Assembly (NCBI RefSeq): GCF_011762195.1
Contig: NZ_JAASQK010000005.1
Coordinates: 1-64,000, forward strand
DNA: 64,000 bases
Source: Sphingomonas oligoaromativorans
Lineage (GTDB): Bacteria; Pseudomonadota; Alphaproteobacteria; Sphingomonadales; Sphingomonadaceae
Reading direction: 5' to 3'
Part shown: positions 16,948 to 26,926 of the stretch, piece by piece
How positions within the stretch are numbered: the stretch's first letter is position 1
Layout: each line of letters begins with the position of its first letter
Notes under the pieces: generated by a model
Told to the model about the DNA's origin: nothing
Databases searched by the model: none
Seen by the model: the letters and a program-made list of their open reading frames with translations, nothing else
Position numbers and translations under genes: made by a program

Positions 16948-17463
16948 ATGTTTGCAAGGACCGAACGGCTGCTGCTGCGGCCGGGTTGGGGCGAGGATGC
17001 CCCGGCCTTTTTCAACGCGATCGCGGATGAGGCGATCGTCGACAAGCTGCCGGGCACGCCCTGGCCCTATCGCGCCGAAGACGCCGAAGCCTATCTCGCG
17101 CGGGACAAGGCGCCGGGCGATCTGCCGGAACTGCTGATCTATGCCCGCACGCACGGCGCGCCCCGGCTCGTCGGCGGCATCGCGCTGCGCGAGGATGGCG
17201 AGGACAGCGCGGAGCTGGATTACTGGATCGCGCGCCCCTGCTGGGGGCTCGGCTTCGCCACCGAGGCTGGCAAGGCGGTGGTCGACATGGCGCGCGAGGG
17301 GCTTCGGCTGCGGTCGCTGCGGTCCGGCCATTTCGCGGACAATCCCGCGTCCGGCCGCGTGCTCGAGAAGCTCGGCTTCGTTCCCACGGGTGAAGTCGAG
17401 AAGCGCTGGAGCGCGGTGCGGGGCGAGAAGGTGGACTGCCTGATGTACGCCCTCGCCGCCTGA
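16948..17463 (+). CDS. GNAT family N-acetyltransferase (RimJ/RimL type)
   Basis: The protein is 171 residues. The opening [23 protein letters not shown], the central [21 protein letters not shown] (acetyl-CoA-binding Q/RxxGxG/A-like region) and [21 protein letters not shown] are typical of GNATs that modify protein N-termini or small molecules. The substrate cannot be told. It has its own transcription unit between the rpmA terminator and a hairpin at 17471. Confidence 0.88.
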   Translation: MFARTERLLLRPGWGEDAPAFFNAIADEAIVDKLPGTPWPYRAEDAEAYLARDKAPGDLPELLIYARTHGAPRLVGGIALREDGEDSAELDYWIARPCWGLGFATEAGKAVVDMAREGLRLRSLRSGHFADNPASGRVLEKLGFVPTGEVEKRWSAVRGEKVDCLMYALAA

Positions 17464-17470
17464 GCGATCC

Positions 17471-17497
17471 GGCGGGGAGCGGCGCATCCTCCCCGCC
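17471..17497 (+). terminator. Hairpin after the GNAT gene, possible terminator
   Basis: A 9-bp perfect stem (GGCGGGGAG/CTCCCCGCC) begins 7 nt after the stop codon. No T-tract follows, so termination is uncertain. Confidence 0.35.
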
Positions 17498-17692
17498 TCG
17501 CTCGCCACCGATTCGGGACGCGGGCTACCCTCGCCCGATCCGCGAATCGCCGGCGCGCGGCGCTGCGCATCCGCGGGGGTGGCGCTGGAAGCCGATTCCC
17601 GCTATGGGCCGCCCTTTCGCGACGAATGGCCTTGTCGCCCGGCTCGATCCGGGGCGATCCGCCTTGTCGCCACGCCGACCGTTGGACCGCCC

Positions 17693-18751
17693 ATGCATTT
17701 TCTCGACCAGGCCAAGATCTTCATCCGCTCCGGCGCCGGCGGCCCCGGCGCGGTCTCCTTCCGGCGCGAGAAGTTCGTCGAATATGGCGGCCCGGACGGC
17801 GGCAACGGCGGCAAGGGCGGCGATATCGTCTTCGAGGCCGTACCCGGCCTGAACACGCTGATCGACTTCCGCTACACCCAGCATTTCCGCGCCCCGCGCG
17901 GCAAGGGCGGCTCGGGCTCGAACCGCACAGGCGGCGGCGGCGACGATCTCATCATCCGCGTCCCCGTCGGCACCCAGCTTCTCGACGAGGATCGCGAGAC
18001 GGTGCTGGCGGACTTCACCGTTCCCGGCCAGCGGCAGATCTTCCTGCGCGGCGGCGATGGCGGGCGCGGCAACCTTACCTACAAGACCTCCACCAACCGC
18101 GCCCCGCGCCAGCACGGGCCGGGCTGGCCGGGCGAGGAGATGTGGGTGTGGCTGCGCCTGAAGCTGCTGGCGGACGCGGGCCTCGTCGGCCTGCCCAACG
18201 CCGGCAAGTCGACCTTCATCAACGCCGTCACCAATGCCAAGGCGAAGGTAGGCGACTATCCCTTCACCACCGTGCGCCCGCAGCTCGGCGTGGTCAGCCA
18301 TCGTGATCGCGAGTTCGTGCTGGCCGACATTCCCGGCCTGATCGAAGGTGCGGCGGACGGCGCCGGCATCGGCGACCGCTTCCTCGGCCATATCGAGCGG
18401 TGCCGCGTGCTGCTCCATCTGGTCGACGCCGATGGCGAAGACCCGATCGAGGCCTATCGCGTCGTACGCGAGGAGCTGGCGGCCTATGGCGCAGGCCTGG
18501 ACGACAAGATCGAGGTGCTCGCGCTCAACAAGATCGATGCGATCGACGACGAAGAGATGCGCGAGGAGCTGATGGACATGCTGGAGGAGGAGAGCGGCGT
18601 GCGCCCCCTCCCCCTCTCCGGCGCGACCGGCGAAGGCCTCGCCGCCGTGCTCGACCGGCTGATCGAGGCGATCGGTCCGGTCGGCGGCACGTCCGCAGAA
18701 AGCGCCCATTCGAGCGCGACGGACGAAGAGACGCCCTGGTCCCCATTGTGA
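17693..18751 (+). CDS. obgE: GTPase ObgE/CgtA
   Basis: The protein is 352 residues. The glycine-rich Obg fold ([32 protein letters not shown]) is followed by the G domain: P-loop [10 protein letters not shown], switch [13 protein letters not shown]3 [10 protein letters not shown]4 NKID. It functions in 50S ribosome assembly and stress control. The ATG at 17693 ([10 protein letters not shown]) fits the family; the longer open frame upstream lacks homology. Confidence 0.97.
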   Translation: MHFLDQAKIFIRSGAGGPGAVSFRREKFVEYGGPDGGNGGKGGDIVFEAVPGLNTLIDFRYTQHFRAPRGKGGSGSNRTGGGGDDLIIRVPVGTQLLDEDRETVLADFTVPGQRQIFLRGGDGGRGNLTYKTSTNRAPRQHGPGWPGEEMWVWLRLKLLADAGLVGLPNAGKSTFINAVTNAKAKVGDYPFTTVRPQLGVVSHRDREFVLADIPGLIEGAADGAGIGDRFLGHIERCRVLLHLVDADGEDPIEAYRVVREELAAYGAGLDDKIEVLALNKIDAIDDEEMREELMDMLEEESGVRPLPLSGATGEGLAAVLDRLIEAIGPVGGTSAESAHSSATDEETPWSPL

Positions 18752-18817
18752 GGCGGCGCCGTTCCGCCTAAGCGAACGGTTCCCTCCTGTTTCTTGCCGG
18801 TGGCGTCTGCTGACACG

Positions 18818-19945
18818 ATGACTCGCGCCGAACGCTTTGCCCCTGCTTCCTGTCCCGTGCTGGTCGTCAAGATCGGCTCGGCGCTGCTCGTCGATCCGGC
18901 CGGCCATGTCCGGCGGGACTGGCTGGCGGGCGTCGTCGCCGATATCGCCGCGGCGCACGCCGCCGGCCAGCGCATCATCGTCGTCTCCTCGGGCGCGATC
19001 GCGCTCGGTGCGCGCCGTCTCGGGCTTCCGGGCGGCGGGCGCGCCAGCCTCGAAGACGCGCAGGCCGCCGCCGCGACCGGCCAGATCGCGCTGTCCCATT
19101 GCTGGGCGGAGCTGCTCGGCAGCCATGGCCTCACCGCCGCGCAGATGCTGGTGACGCTCGACGATCTGGAGGATCGCCGTCGCTATCTCAACGCCAGCGC
19201 CACCTTCGCGCGCCTGCTCTCGCTGGGCGTGGTGCCCGTGGTCAACGAGAACGATACGGTCGCGACCGAGGAAATCCGCTTCGGCGACAATGACCGGCTT
19301 GCCGCGCGCGTGGCGCAGGCGTCCGGCGCGGGCGGCGTGATCCTGCTCTCCGACGTCGACGGCCTCTACACCGCCAATCCGCAGCGCGATCCGAACGCCA
19401 AGCTGATCGAGGAAGTCCCCGTGCTCGACGCCGCCACCATGGCGATGGCGGACACCGGCTCGGCCTCGGGCATGGGTTCGGGCGGCATGGTCGCCAAGTT
19501 GCAGGCCGCGCGCATCGCCCATGCGGCGGGCGCGCACCTCGCCATCGTCACCGGCCGGCGCGACCATCCGCTCGCCGCCTTCGCCGCCGACGGGCGCGGC
19601 ACGATCTTCCCGGCCGCCGGTGGTTCGGGCGCGCGCAAGGCATGGCTCGCCGGGCGGCTGACCGCACGCGGGCGCATCCTGATCGACGCCGGTGCGGCGG
19701 AAGCGCTCCGCAATGGCGCGAGCCTGCTCTCGGCCGGCGCGACCGCCATCGAGGGCGTGTTCGATCGTGGCGACGTGGTGGATATCCTCGGCCCCGACGG
19801 CCATGCCATCGCCCGAGGCCTTTCCGAATATGATACCGATGAAGCCCGCATGATCGCCGGCCGCCGCACGGGCGAGCTGGCCGACATCCTCGGCCACGCG
19901 CCGCGCGCCGCGCTGGTCCACCGCGACCATATGGTGATGCTGTGA
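18818..19945 (+). CDS. proB: Glutamate 5-kinase
   Basis: The protein is 375 residues and catalyses the first step of proline synthesis. The amino-acid kinase domain has VLVVKIGSALLV, IIVVSSGAIALGARRLG, VPVVNENDTVATEEIRFGDND and SGMGSGGMVAKLQAA. A C-terminal PUA domain begins near residue 280 (GRILIDAGAAEAL). The ATG at 18818 is preferred to a TTG at 18794. The stop overlaps the GTG of the next gene (GTGA), coupling proline and sphingolipid genes. Confidence 0.96.
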   Translation: MTRAERFAPASCPVLVVKIGSALLVDPAGHVRRDWLAGVVADIAAAHAAGQRIIVVSSGAIALGARRLGLPGGGRASLEDAQAAAATGQIALSHCWAELLGSHGLTAAQMLVTLDDLEDRRRYLNASATFARLLSLGVVPVVNENDTVATEEIRFGDNDRLAARVAQASGAGGVILLSDVDGLYTANPQRDPNAKLIEEVPVLDAATMAMADTGSASGMGSGGMVAKLQAARIAHAAGAHLAIVTGRRDHPLAAFAADGRGTIFPAAGGSGARKAWLAGRLTARGRILIDAGAAEALRNGASLLSAGATAIEGVFDRGDVVDILGPDGHAIARGLSEYDTDEARMIAGRRTGELADILGHAPRAALVHRDHMVML

Positions 19946-20868
19946 GGAACCGGTATCGCACGCTCGCCATCACCGGCGGCACCGGCTTTGTCGGCCGCCA
20001 CCTGATCGACGCGGCGCTGGCGCAGGGCCATCTCGTCCGCGCGCTCACCCGCTCGCCCCGCCCGCCGCGCGACGGCGTGCAGTGGATCTACGGCTCGCTG
20101 GAGAAGCCGCAGGCGCTGGGCCAGCTCGTCGCGGGCGCCGACGCGGTGATCCATGTCGCCGGCACGATCAACGCGCCCGACAAGGCCGGCTTCGCGCTCG
20201 GCAATGTCGAGGGCACGCTGGCGATGGTGGATGCGACGCGCGCCGCAGGCATCCGACGCTTCGTCCATGTCTCCTCGCTCGCCGCGCGGGAGCCGAAACT
20301 GTCGCATTATGGCTGGTCCAAGGCGCGCTCGGAGATCATCGTCGCGGCGTCCGCGCTGGACTGGACGATCGTGCGCCCGCCCGCCGTCTTCGGCCCCGGC
20401 GATCGCGAGATGCTGGAGCTGTTCCGCGCCGCCCGGCGCGGCATCGTGCCGCTGCCCCCCGGCGGCAATCTCTCGGTGATCGCGGCACAGGATCTGGTGC
20501 GCCTGCTGCTGGCCGTGCTGCCCGACGGCGAGGACAGCCACGCCGCCATCTACGAACCCGACGACGGCCGCCCCGGCGGCTGGACCCATGCCGAGTTCGC
20601 GCAGGCGATCGGGCACGCGGTCGGCAAGCGCGTGCGGCCTCAGCCCGTCCCCGCCTGGGCGATGCGCGCGGGCGCCAGGATCGATGCCCTGCTGCGCGGC
20701 GCCAACGCCAAGCTGACCGAGGATCGGGTGCGCTATTTCCTGCACGACGACTGGGTCGTGAACCCCGATTTCCGCCCGCCCGCGCATCTGTGGCGGCCTC
20801 AGCTCGCCACCGTCGACGGGCTGGCCATCGCCGCCGAAAGCTATCGCGAGGAAGGGCTGCTCGCCTGA
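19942..20868 (+). CDS. NAD-dependent epimerase-like protein, probable ceramide reductase CerR
   Basis: The protein is 308 residues, an extended SDR. Its Rossmann motif is GGTGFVGRHLIDAAL; the catalytic pair is probably Tyr and Lys in HYGWSKARSE, a YxxxK-like spacing, and FVHVSSLA is the strand before it. In Caulobacter the equivalent gene beside acyl carrier protein and serine palmitoyltransferase encodes CerR, which reduces the 3-keto group of ceramide; I assign it by this synteny. It starts with GTG overlapping the proB stop and precedes the ACP by 80 bp. Confidence 0.8.
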   Translation: MRNRYRTLAITGGTGFVGRHLIDAALAQGHLVRALTRSPRPPRDGVQWIYGSLEKPQALGQLVAGADAVIHVAGTINAPDKAGFALGNVEGTLAMVDATRAAGIRRFVHVSSLAAREPKLSHYGWSKARSEIIVAASALDWTIVRPPAVFGPGDREMLELFRAARRGIVPLPPGGNLSVIAAQDLVRLLLAVLPDGEDSHAAIYEPDDGRPGGWTHAEFAQAIGHAVGKRVRPQPVPAWAMRAGARIDALLRGANAKLTEDRVRYFLHDDWVVNPDFRPPAHLWRPQLATVDGLAIAAESYREEGLLA

Positions 20869-20948
20869 ACGGCGCCGCCACGCCCCTGCCCCGTTACCGC
20901 CGCAATCGCTTGGCAAGCAGCCCTCGCCGAGACTAAGGATCTGACCCC

Positions 20949-21197
20949 ATGACCGACCGTGCCGAAACCTTCGCCAAGGTGGAGGAGCTGATCGCCCCCT
21001 TCAACAAGAAGGGCATCGCGCTCAGCGAGACCACCCGCTTCGCCCAGGATCTGGAGTGGGACAGCCTCACCGTCATGGATTTCGTGGCCGCGATCGAGGA
21101 TGAGTTCGACATCATCATCACGATGAACATGCAGGCCGAGATCGAGACCATCGGCCAGCTCGTCGACGCGGTCGAAACGCTGAAGGCCAAGGCATGA
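20949..21197 (+). CDS. Acyl carrier protein for sphingolipid synthesis
   Basis: The protein is 82 residues. The phosphopantetheine Ser lies in DLEWDSLTVMD, unlike the DSLDxVE of the housekeeping AcpP. It presumably carries the acyl chain used by the adjacent serine palmitoyltransferase, as AcpR does in Caulobacter. Its stop overlaps the next start by 4 nt (ATGA). Confidence 0.9.
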   Translation: MTDRAETFAKVEELIAPFNKKGIALSETTRFAQDLEWDSLTVMDFVAAIEDEFDIIITMNMQAEIETIGQLVDAVETLKAKA

Positions 21198-22438
21198 GCG
21201 AAACAGCCCTCCAGTCCGCCGACGCGCCGGTGCAGGCGCCGGACCTCTTCTCGAAGTTCGACGGCCTGATCGCCGAGCGCGAGGCGCTGCTCTCCACCGG
21301 CGTGCGCGATCCCTTCGCGATCGTGATGGACAAGGTGCTCTCGCCCACCGAGGCGATCATCCAGGGCAAGCCCACCATCCTGCTCGGCACATACAACTAT
21401 ATGGGCATGACGTTCGACCCGGACGTCATCGCCGCCGGCAAGAAGGCGCTGGACGAGTTCGGCTCGGGCACCACGGGCAGCCGCGTGCTGAACGGCACCT
21501 ACCAGACGCACAAGGAATGCGAGGACGCGCTCAAGGAGTTCTACGGGACCGAGCACGCCATGGTCTTCTCGACCGGCTATCAGGCCAATCTCGGCATGAT
21601 CTCGACGCTGGCCGGCAAGGGCGACTACATCATCCTCGACGCCGACAGCCACGCCTCGATCTATGACGGCTGCTGGCTCGGCAATGCCGAGATCGTGCGC
21701 TTCCGCCACAATTCGGTGGAAGACCTCGACAAGCGCCTCGGCCGCCTGCCCAAGGAAGCGGGCAAGCTGGTGGTGCTGGAGGGCGTCTACTCGATGCTCG
21801 GCGACATCGCGCCGCTGCCCGAGATGGTCGCCGTCGCCAAGAAGCATGGCGCGATGATCCTGTGCGACGAGGCCCATGGCATGGGCTTCTTCGGCGAGCA
21901 TGGCCGCGGCGTCTATGAGCAGATGGGCGTCGAGAAGGATATCGACTTCGTGGTCGGCACCTTCTCCAAGTCGGTCGGCACGGTGGGCGGCTTCTGCGTG
22001 TCGAACCATCCGAAGTTCGACGTGCTGCGCCTCGTCTGCCGTCCGTACGTCTTCACCGCCTCACTGCCGCCGTCGGTGGTGGCGACGGCCGCCACCTCGA
22101 TCCGCAAGTTGATGCACGCGCAGGACAAGCGTGAGCATCTGTGGAAGAACAGCCGCCGCCTCCACAAGGGCCTGCGCGATCTGGGCTTCACGCTCGGCAC
22201 CGAGGAGGCGCAGTCGGCCATCATCGCCGTCATCCTGCCCGATCAGGAGCAGGCGGTCGGCATGTGGGCGACGCTGCTCGAACTCGGCCTCTATGTGAAC
22301 ATGGCCCGCCCGCCCGCGACGCCTGCGGGAACCTTCCTGCTGCGCTGTTCGCTGTGCGCGGAACACCGTGACGAGCAGGTCGGGCAGATCATCGAGATGT
22401 TCGCCAAGGCCGGCCGAACCGTGGGTTGCATCGCCTGA
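21194..22438 (+). CDS. spt: Serine palmitoyltransferase
   Basis: The protein is 414 residues, a PLP-dependent alpha-oxoamine synthase that condenses serine with an acyl thioester to 3-ketosphinganine, the first committed sphingolipid step. NGTYQTHKECEDAL, EGVYSMLGDIAPL, CDEAHGMGFFGEHGRG and the PLP lysine in TFSKSVGTVGGF are all present. Coupling to a dedicated ACP supports SPT over KBL or BioF. A stem-loop follows the gene. Confidence 0.95.
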   Translation: MSETALQSADAPVQAPDLFSKFDGLIAEREALLSTGVRDPFAIVMDKVLSPTEAIIQGKPTILLGTYNYMGMTFDPDVIAAGKKALDEFGSGTTGSRVLNGTYQTHKECEDALKEFYGTEHAMVFSTGYQANLGMISTLAGKGDYIILDADSHASIYDGCWLGNAEIVRFRHNSVEDLDKRLGRLPKEAGKLVVLEGVYSMLGDIAPLPEMVAVAKKHGAMILCDEAHGMGFFGEHGRGVYEQMGVEKDIDFVVGTFSKSVGTVGGFCVSNHPKFDVLRLVCRPYVFTASLPPSVVATAATSIRKLMHAQDKREHLWKNSRRLHKGLRDLGFTLGTEEAQSAIIAVILPDQEQAVGMWATLLELGLYVNMARPPATPAGTFLLRCSLCAEHRDEQVGQIIEMFAKAGRTVGCIA

Positions 22439-22445
22439 AGGGTCA

Positions 22446-22471
22446 GCCCGGACCGCCTCTGCGGTTCGGGC
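22446..22471 (+). terminator. Stem-loop after spt, probable terminator
   Basis: The arms GCCCGGACCGC and GCGGTTCGGGC pair over 11 positions (one G-T pair) around a 4-nt loop, 8 nt after the stop. The following bases are C/T rich without a clear U tract. Confidence 0.5.
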
Positions 22472-22531
22472 CTTCCCCAATTGCGTTTCCCGGCCTAAAA
22501 TCGGGATATGGGCCTAGGGGAGAGCGAACGC

Positions 22532-24568
22532 GTGGACCAGCCGGTCTTCAGCGGGAATGGGACGGACGATCCCGCGGCCTATCGCCGCTGGATCACGCCG
22601 CTCAACGTCGGCCTTCTGGTCGGCGCGCTGCTGGCTGCCACATTCATCATCGTCCTCATCATCCAGGTCGCGGCCTCCAACACCGACCGCGACCGCGCGC
22701 TCGAACGTGAGCGCCACAGCTACGACGTCATGCTGGTCACGCGCTCGATCGACAGCGCCATGGCCCGCGCCGAGGCCTCGCTCGGCCGCTTCGCCACCAG
22801 CGGCGATCGCGGCATGGGCACGAGCTATTACAACGACTGGCTTCAGGCCGGCACGCTCATCACCCAGCTTCAGGACATGGCGAGCCATGATCCCGACGAG
22901 ACGCGGCTCGTCCGCCAGCTCCGCACGCTCTACGACGCGCGGGGCCGCGAACTCGGCCTCACGGCGACGCGCGCTTATTACAAGCAGGGCTGGCCCGCGC
23001 TGCTGCTGTTCAACAATGCCGGCCATTCCAAGCTGATCTCGGACATCAAGCGCTCGCTCGACGCCATCACCGAGCATGAGCGCGACGTCCTCCAGAGCCG
23101 CTACGACCAGTCGGACGCGGCGGCCAGCCAGTCCAACCATCTCGCCAAGCTGCTGTCGCTGACCGGCGTGCTGCTGGTGGTGGCGGCAGGCATCCTGGCG
23201 TGGCTGGCGTGGAATGCGATCGTCACCCGGCGCCACGCCCGCGAGGAGGCCGAAGCCGCCGACGATCGTGCCGCGTGGCTCGAACATGCCGTCGCCGAGC
23301 GCACCCGCGCCCTCTCCGACGCCAATGATCGCCTCCACCGTGAGATGACCGAGCGCGCGGCGGCCGAGGCGCAGCTCCGCCAGATGCAGAAGATGGAGGC
23401 CGTGGGCCAGCTCACCGGCGGCATCGCGCACGACTTCAACAACATGCTTGCCGTCGTCGTCGGCGGCCTCGATCTCGCCAAGCGCCGGCTGGAGACCGAA
23501 GCCGAGGAAGTCGGCCGCCATATCGACAACGCCATGGAAGGCGCCAACCGCGCCGCCGCGCTCACCCGCCGCCTGCTCGGCTTCGCCCGCGCCGAGCCGC
23601 TGCTGCCCGAGGCGATCAATCCCAGCGAGCTGATCGAGGGCATGTCCGAGCTGATCGATCGCACGCTGGGCGAGCGCGTGACGGTGGAGACGATCGTCGA
23701 GCGGGACGTCTGGCCGGTGTGGGTCGATCCGCTCCAGCTCGAGAATGCGATCCTCAACCTCGCCGTCAACGCCCGCGATGCCATGGACGGTGCCGGCCTG
23801 CTCGAGATCGCGGTCGCCAACTGCACGCTGGCGGCGCGCGAGGTGGGGCAGGCGCCGGCGGGCGACTATGTCCGCATCGCCGTCACCGACAATGGCTCCG
23901 GCATGACGCCCGAGGTGCAGGAGCGCGTGTTCGAGCCCTTCTTCACCACCAAGCCGGTGGGCAAGGGCACGGGCCTCGGCCTCAGCCAGATCTTCGGCTT
24001 CGTGCGCCAGTCCGCGGGCGAGGTGGCGATCCGTTCGGCGGTGGGCGAAGGCACCACCGTCTCGCTCTACCTGCCGCGCGGCCGCGGCAAGGCGTTGCCC
24101 GCGATCGCGCCCGCCACCATCGCCCCGCGCCCGCCCGAGCGGCTGCCCGTCCGCGCCACCGAGCCCACCGATCCGCAGGGCGAGCCCGTACTGGTGGTGG
24201 AGGACGATCCGCGCGTCCGCGTCGCCACCATCGCCGCCATCGAGGAGCTGGGCTACCGCGCGATCGGCTGCTCCAGCGGCGAGGAGGCGCTCGACCTGCT
24301 CGCCAGCGAAGGCGACGTCCGCCTGATGATAACCGACGTGGTGATGCCGGGGATGACCGGCCCGGAACTCGGCGCCGCCGTCCGCAAGCGCCACCCGCAT
24401 ATCGCGATCCTGTTCGTGACGGGTTATGCCGGCGAGGCCGGGGAAAGCGATCTCGCGGGGCAGGCCGTGCTGCGCAAGCCGTTCACCGTCTCCGCGCTTG
24501 AACGCGCCGTCGGCGACGCGCTGGCTAACGCACCGCACCTCCCGAGAGGAGCCGCGGCAGCAGAGTGA
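22532..24568 (+). CDS. Hybrid sensor histidine kinase with CHASE3-like domain and receiver
   Basis: The protein is about 678 residues. A first membrane helix ([20 protein letters not shown]) is followed by a periplasmic CHASE3-like helical region, a second helix ([20 protein letters not shown]) and a coiled coil. The H-box is [10 protein letters not shown] near residue 300; the ATPase domain has [11 protein letters not shown] and DNGSGM; a C-terminal receiver has VVEDDPRVR and phospho-acceptor D in MITDVVMPG. The GTG at 22532 follows AGGGGAG at good spacing; an ATG at 22508 lacks such a site. The 3' end overlaps the convergent gene by 44 nt. Its location among sphingolipid genes hints at envelope sensing. 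Confidence 0.9.
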   Translation: MDQPVFSGNGTDDPAAYRRWITPLNVGLLVGALLAATFIIVLIIQVAASNTDRDRALERERHSYDVMLVTRSIDSAMARAEASLGRFATSGDRGMGTSYYNDWLQAGTLITQLQDMASHDPDETRLVRQLRTLYDARGRELGLTATRAYYKQGWPALLLFNNAGHSKLISDIKRSLDAITEHERDVLQSRYDQSDAAASQSNHLAKLLSLTGVLLVVAAGILAWLAWNAIVTRRHAREEAEAADDRAAWLEHAVAERTRALSDANDRLHREMTERAAAEAQLRQMQKMEAVGQLTGGIAHDFNNMLAVVVGGLDLAKRRLETEAEEVGRHIDNAMEGANRAAALTRRLLGFARAEPLLPEAINPSELIEGMSELIDRTLGERVTVETIVERDVWPVWVDPLQLENAILNLAVNARDAMDGAGLLEIAVANCTLAAREVGQAPAGDYVRIAVTDNGSGMTPEVQERVFEPFFTTKPVGKGTGLGLSQIFGFVRQSAGEVAIRSAVGEGTTVSLYLPRGRGKALPAIAPATIAPRPPERLPVRATEPTDPQGEPVLVVEDDPRVRVATIAAIEELGYRAIGCSSGEEALDLLASEGDVRLMITDVVMPGMTGPELGAAVRKRHPHIAILFVTGYAGEAGESDLAGQAVLRKPFTVSALERAVGDALANAPHLPRGAAAAE

Positions 24569-25421
24569 TCGCACCGAGGATCGGCCAGCGGCGCTGCCAC
24601 GGCTTGATTGTGATCGCGGTGCCGGCGTGGCGATTGATCTTCCACGCCAGATAATCGATCCCGCCAGCGAAGGTGGCGCTGGCCTTGGCGAGCCGCAGCA
24701 AGGTGAGCCGCTTGCCGCGCCGCTGGGTCCGCCGCCAGCCCTTGAGGGCGGCGTCGCGCGGCTGCTTCGCGGTGGGAAGCGCCCTCGCCTCCTCCAGCAC
24801 TGGCGCGGTGAAACGGCGATAGCGCTCGGGGTCGGCATCGACGATGCTGCCGGAGCGCGTCTTGCGCTCGGCGCGCAGCTCGGCGGCGTAGGTCAGCGCG
24901 AAGGCCGCGCGCCACAGATCGAGCGGTTCCGAAGGCTCCGGGTCCAGCGTCGGCAATGTGCGCGCGATCAATGTCGGCGCGGCCCGAGCCACCGCCGCGA
25001 TCACCGCTCTCCGCGCCGCCTCGTCGGCCACCCAGGCCAGCCGCGCCGGCTGGGCGAAACGCGCCCAGACCGAGGGATTGTCCGTCTCCACCCCGGTGAG
25101 CCGCGCGAAGTCCGCCTCGCTCAGCACGGCATATTTGGCCGCCAGCCCGTCCGCCTCGAAGGGGAAGACATTGGGCGGCACCAGCCGGTTCGCCGTCGCC
25201 AGCCAGCCGCCGCCATAGGCCGCGCGATAATCCGACACGATCAGGTAGAAATCGAGCATCAGCCCGTCGAGCTGGCTCTCGCGCAGGCAGGAACCATAGA
25301 ACAGCACCGCCCTCGCGACCCCCGGATAGCGGGCCGCCACCGCCGCCGCGAGCGCCGCCGCGCGCGGCTCGATCGGCTCCGCCAGCTCGGCGGCGACCAG
25401 CCGCGACAGCGCCTCCGCCAC
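24525..25421 (-). CDS. Nucleotidyltransferase-fold protein of the sphingolipid cluster
   Basis: The protein is 298 residues. AVLFYGSCLRES followed by MLDFYLIVSDYRA resembles the YGSG...D pattern of Tam41-type cytidylyltransferases. The C-terminal part is basic (GWRRTQRRGKRLTLLRL) and could contact membranes. It starts with GTG 6 nt after the lipid kinase stop, so the two are cotranscribed. In Caulobacter a ceramide kinase and partner genes next to spt build a phosphoglycerate-type headgroup; a nucleotide-activating role here is plausible but only inferred. Confidence 0.6.
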   Translation of the reverse strand: MAEALSRLVAAELAEPIEPRAAALAAAVAARYPGVARAVLFYGSCLRESQLDGLMLDFYLIVSDYRAAYGGGWLATANRLVPPNVFPFEADGLAAKYAVLSEADFARLTGVETDNPSVWARFAQPARLAWVADEAARRAVIAAVARAAPTLIARTLPTLDPEPSEPLDLWRAAFALTYAAELRAERKTRSGSIVDADPERYRRFTAPVLEEARALPTAKQPRDAALKGWRRTQRRGKRLTLLRLAKASATFAGGIDYLAWKINRHAGTAITIKPWQRRWPILGAITLLPRLLSGGAVR

Positions 25422-25427
25422 GGGAAA

Positions 25428-26399
25428 TTACGCCGCGAGGCTGAGGAACGGCACCGGATCGGTGGGCTTCAGCACGATCGCGCCGCCATTGCGCGCCTCG
25501 AACAGCTCGCCGTCGAGGATCACGCTGGAACGCTCGCCCTCGATGCGGATCTCGTCGCCGCGCTCGATATGGACGCCGTTCAGCCGCTGGCGGCCGAGCC
25601 GGCCGAAGATGCTGGCGAAGGTGGCGCCCAGCAGCGAACCCGGCCGCTGCTCCACCATCATGAGCTGGAGCTTGCCCGCCTTGTCGCCCTGCGCCTGCTT
25701 CCAGCCGAGCAGCAGCCGATGCAGCGTCGTCACGATCAGCAGCGCGAAGGTGCCGGTCACCACGCCCTGTTTGAGCACCGAGACGGAAACCGTCTTGGGC
25801 TTGGGCGGCAGGAAATGCGCGCGCACGCCGAAGATCATCGTGAACAGGATCGCGACCGCGGTCAGCACATGGCTGATCGTGTTGGGCAGGCCCAGCGGAT
25901 AGATCTTGTTGCGGCAATAGAGCATCGAATCGGCGAGCCCGGCGCCGCCGAGGAACATGCCCAGCACCGGCCGCTGATTGGCCTCGCCGTTCGACAGCGC
26001 GATCAGCTCGCGCGCCACGATATGCGGCGCGAGATCGGTGCGCGCGATCTCCATGATCCGCTCCAGCGCGGCCAGCGGATCGCCGACCGCGCCCAGATCG
26101 AGCGCGATCAGGTTGGTCTTGCCGTTGGGCAGCACCGCGACCGGCGGCGGCGTGGTGCCGAAATGGTCGCCATGATAGAGTTCGGTCAGCGTCGCCTGGA
26201 CGGTGCCGTCGCCACCGTTGATGACGAGGATCTTGGGCCGGACGCGCGCGATGGTGCGCAGCGCATCGCCGATCTGCTCGACCTCCTCGACCTCATAATG
26301 GAACACGTCGCGATGTTCGGCGCAGAACGCACGCACCCGCGGCAACAGCGACCGGTTGCCGGTCGACCGCGGATTGGAAAGAAGAGCAACACGAGCCAT
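25428..26399 (-). CDS. Diacylglycerol kinase-family lipid kinase, probable ceramide kinase
   Basis: The protein is 323 residues with a DAGK catalytic domain: VALLSNPRSTGNRS at the N-terminus, nucleotide loop VINGGDGTVQATL, then AVLPNGKTNLIALDLG. Central hydrophobic segments (ISHVLTAVAILFTMIFG and GTFALLIVTTLHRLLLG) suggest tight membrane association. Caulobacter uses a kinase of this family (CpgB) to phosphorylate ceramide; the neighbourhood makes the same substrate likely. The start shares one base with the stop of the DUF2141 gene (TGATG). Confidence 0.82.
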   Translation of the reverse strand: MARVALLSNPRSTGNRSLLPRVRAFCAEHRDVFHYEVEEVEQIGDALRTIARVRPKILVINGGDGTVQATLTELYHGDHFGTTPPPVAVLPNGKTNLIALDLGAVGDPLAALERIMEIARTDLAPHIVARELIALSNGEANQRPVLGMFLGGAGLADSMLYCRNKIYPLGLPNTISHVLTAVAILFTMIFGVRAHFLPPKPKTVSVSVLKQGVVTGTFALLIVTTLHRLLLGWKQAQGDKAGKLQLMMVEQRPGSLLGATFASIFGRLGRQRLNGVHIERGDEIRIEGERSSVILDGELFEARNGGAIVLKPTDPVPFLSLAA

Positions 26400-26926
26400 C
26401 AGCTAGCCGCCTCGACCGGGCGGAAGGAGCCGCCCGCCAGATAGTTGAGCGTGATCGGAACCGTCTTCACGCCATGACCGACCTCGACCGACACCTCGCT
26501 CGGCGCCGGCTTGCGCTTCAGCATCAGGTCGAACAGCGAAAGGTGCGGATTGCCCGACATGCCGCCGCCGTCGGACTTGCCGGTCTTGCCCGTGCCGTCC
26601 ACGTCATGGCGCACCGACACCGCATAGCGGCCCGGCCCCGGCACCGTCATGCAGACGTCGAGCGGGCCGGAGTCCGGCACCTTCACCTCGACGCGCTTCA
26701 GATAGGTGCCCTTGTCGAAATAATGCTCGGGATCGCCGCCATAGGATTGCACGCGGATGGTGCCGGTGCGGGCCTTGAAGCCGGTGATATGGACCAGCAT
26801 CGCCGGTTCGCCGGCGGGGCAGACGGCGGGCGCGGTCGTCGTGCCCGGAGCGGCGCGCGCCACGACCGGCAGCGCCATGGCGGCGGCCAGCATCACGGCA
26901 ACGGCACGGACCCGAACTTTGGACAT
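26399..26926 (-). CDS. DUF2141 domain periplasmic protein
   Basis: The protein is 175 residues. A signal peptide (VRAVAVMLAAAMALPVVARA) with cleavage around residue 26 is followed by the DUF2141 fold: MLVHITGFKARTGTIRVQSYG, PGPGRYAVSVRHDVDGTGK, GGGMSGNPHLSLFD. Its role is unknown. It is first in a three-gene unit with the lipid kinase and nucleotidyltransferase-like gene and divergent from the LptF homolog. Confidence 0.88.
   Translation of the reverse strand: MSKVRVRAVAVMLAAAMALPVVARAAPGTTTAPAVCPAGEPAMLVHITGFKARTGTIRVQSYGGDPEHYFDKGTYLKRVEVKVPDSGPLDVCMTVPGPGRYAVSVRHDVDGTGKTGKSDGGGMSGNPHLSLFDLMLKRKPAPSEVSVEVGHGVKTVPITLNYLAGGSFRPVEAAS

Noticed and set aside
17525-19930. About 800-codon minus-strand frame opposite obgE and proB
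   Set aside because: Both plus-strand genes are unambiguous, and the antisense translation has no recognisable domain.
22514-24838. About 770-codon minus-strand frame opposite the hybrid kinase
   Set aside because: The kinase has all expected motifs; the antisense frame is a codon-bias shadow.
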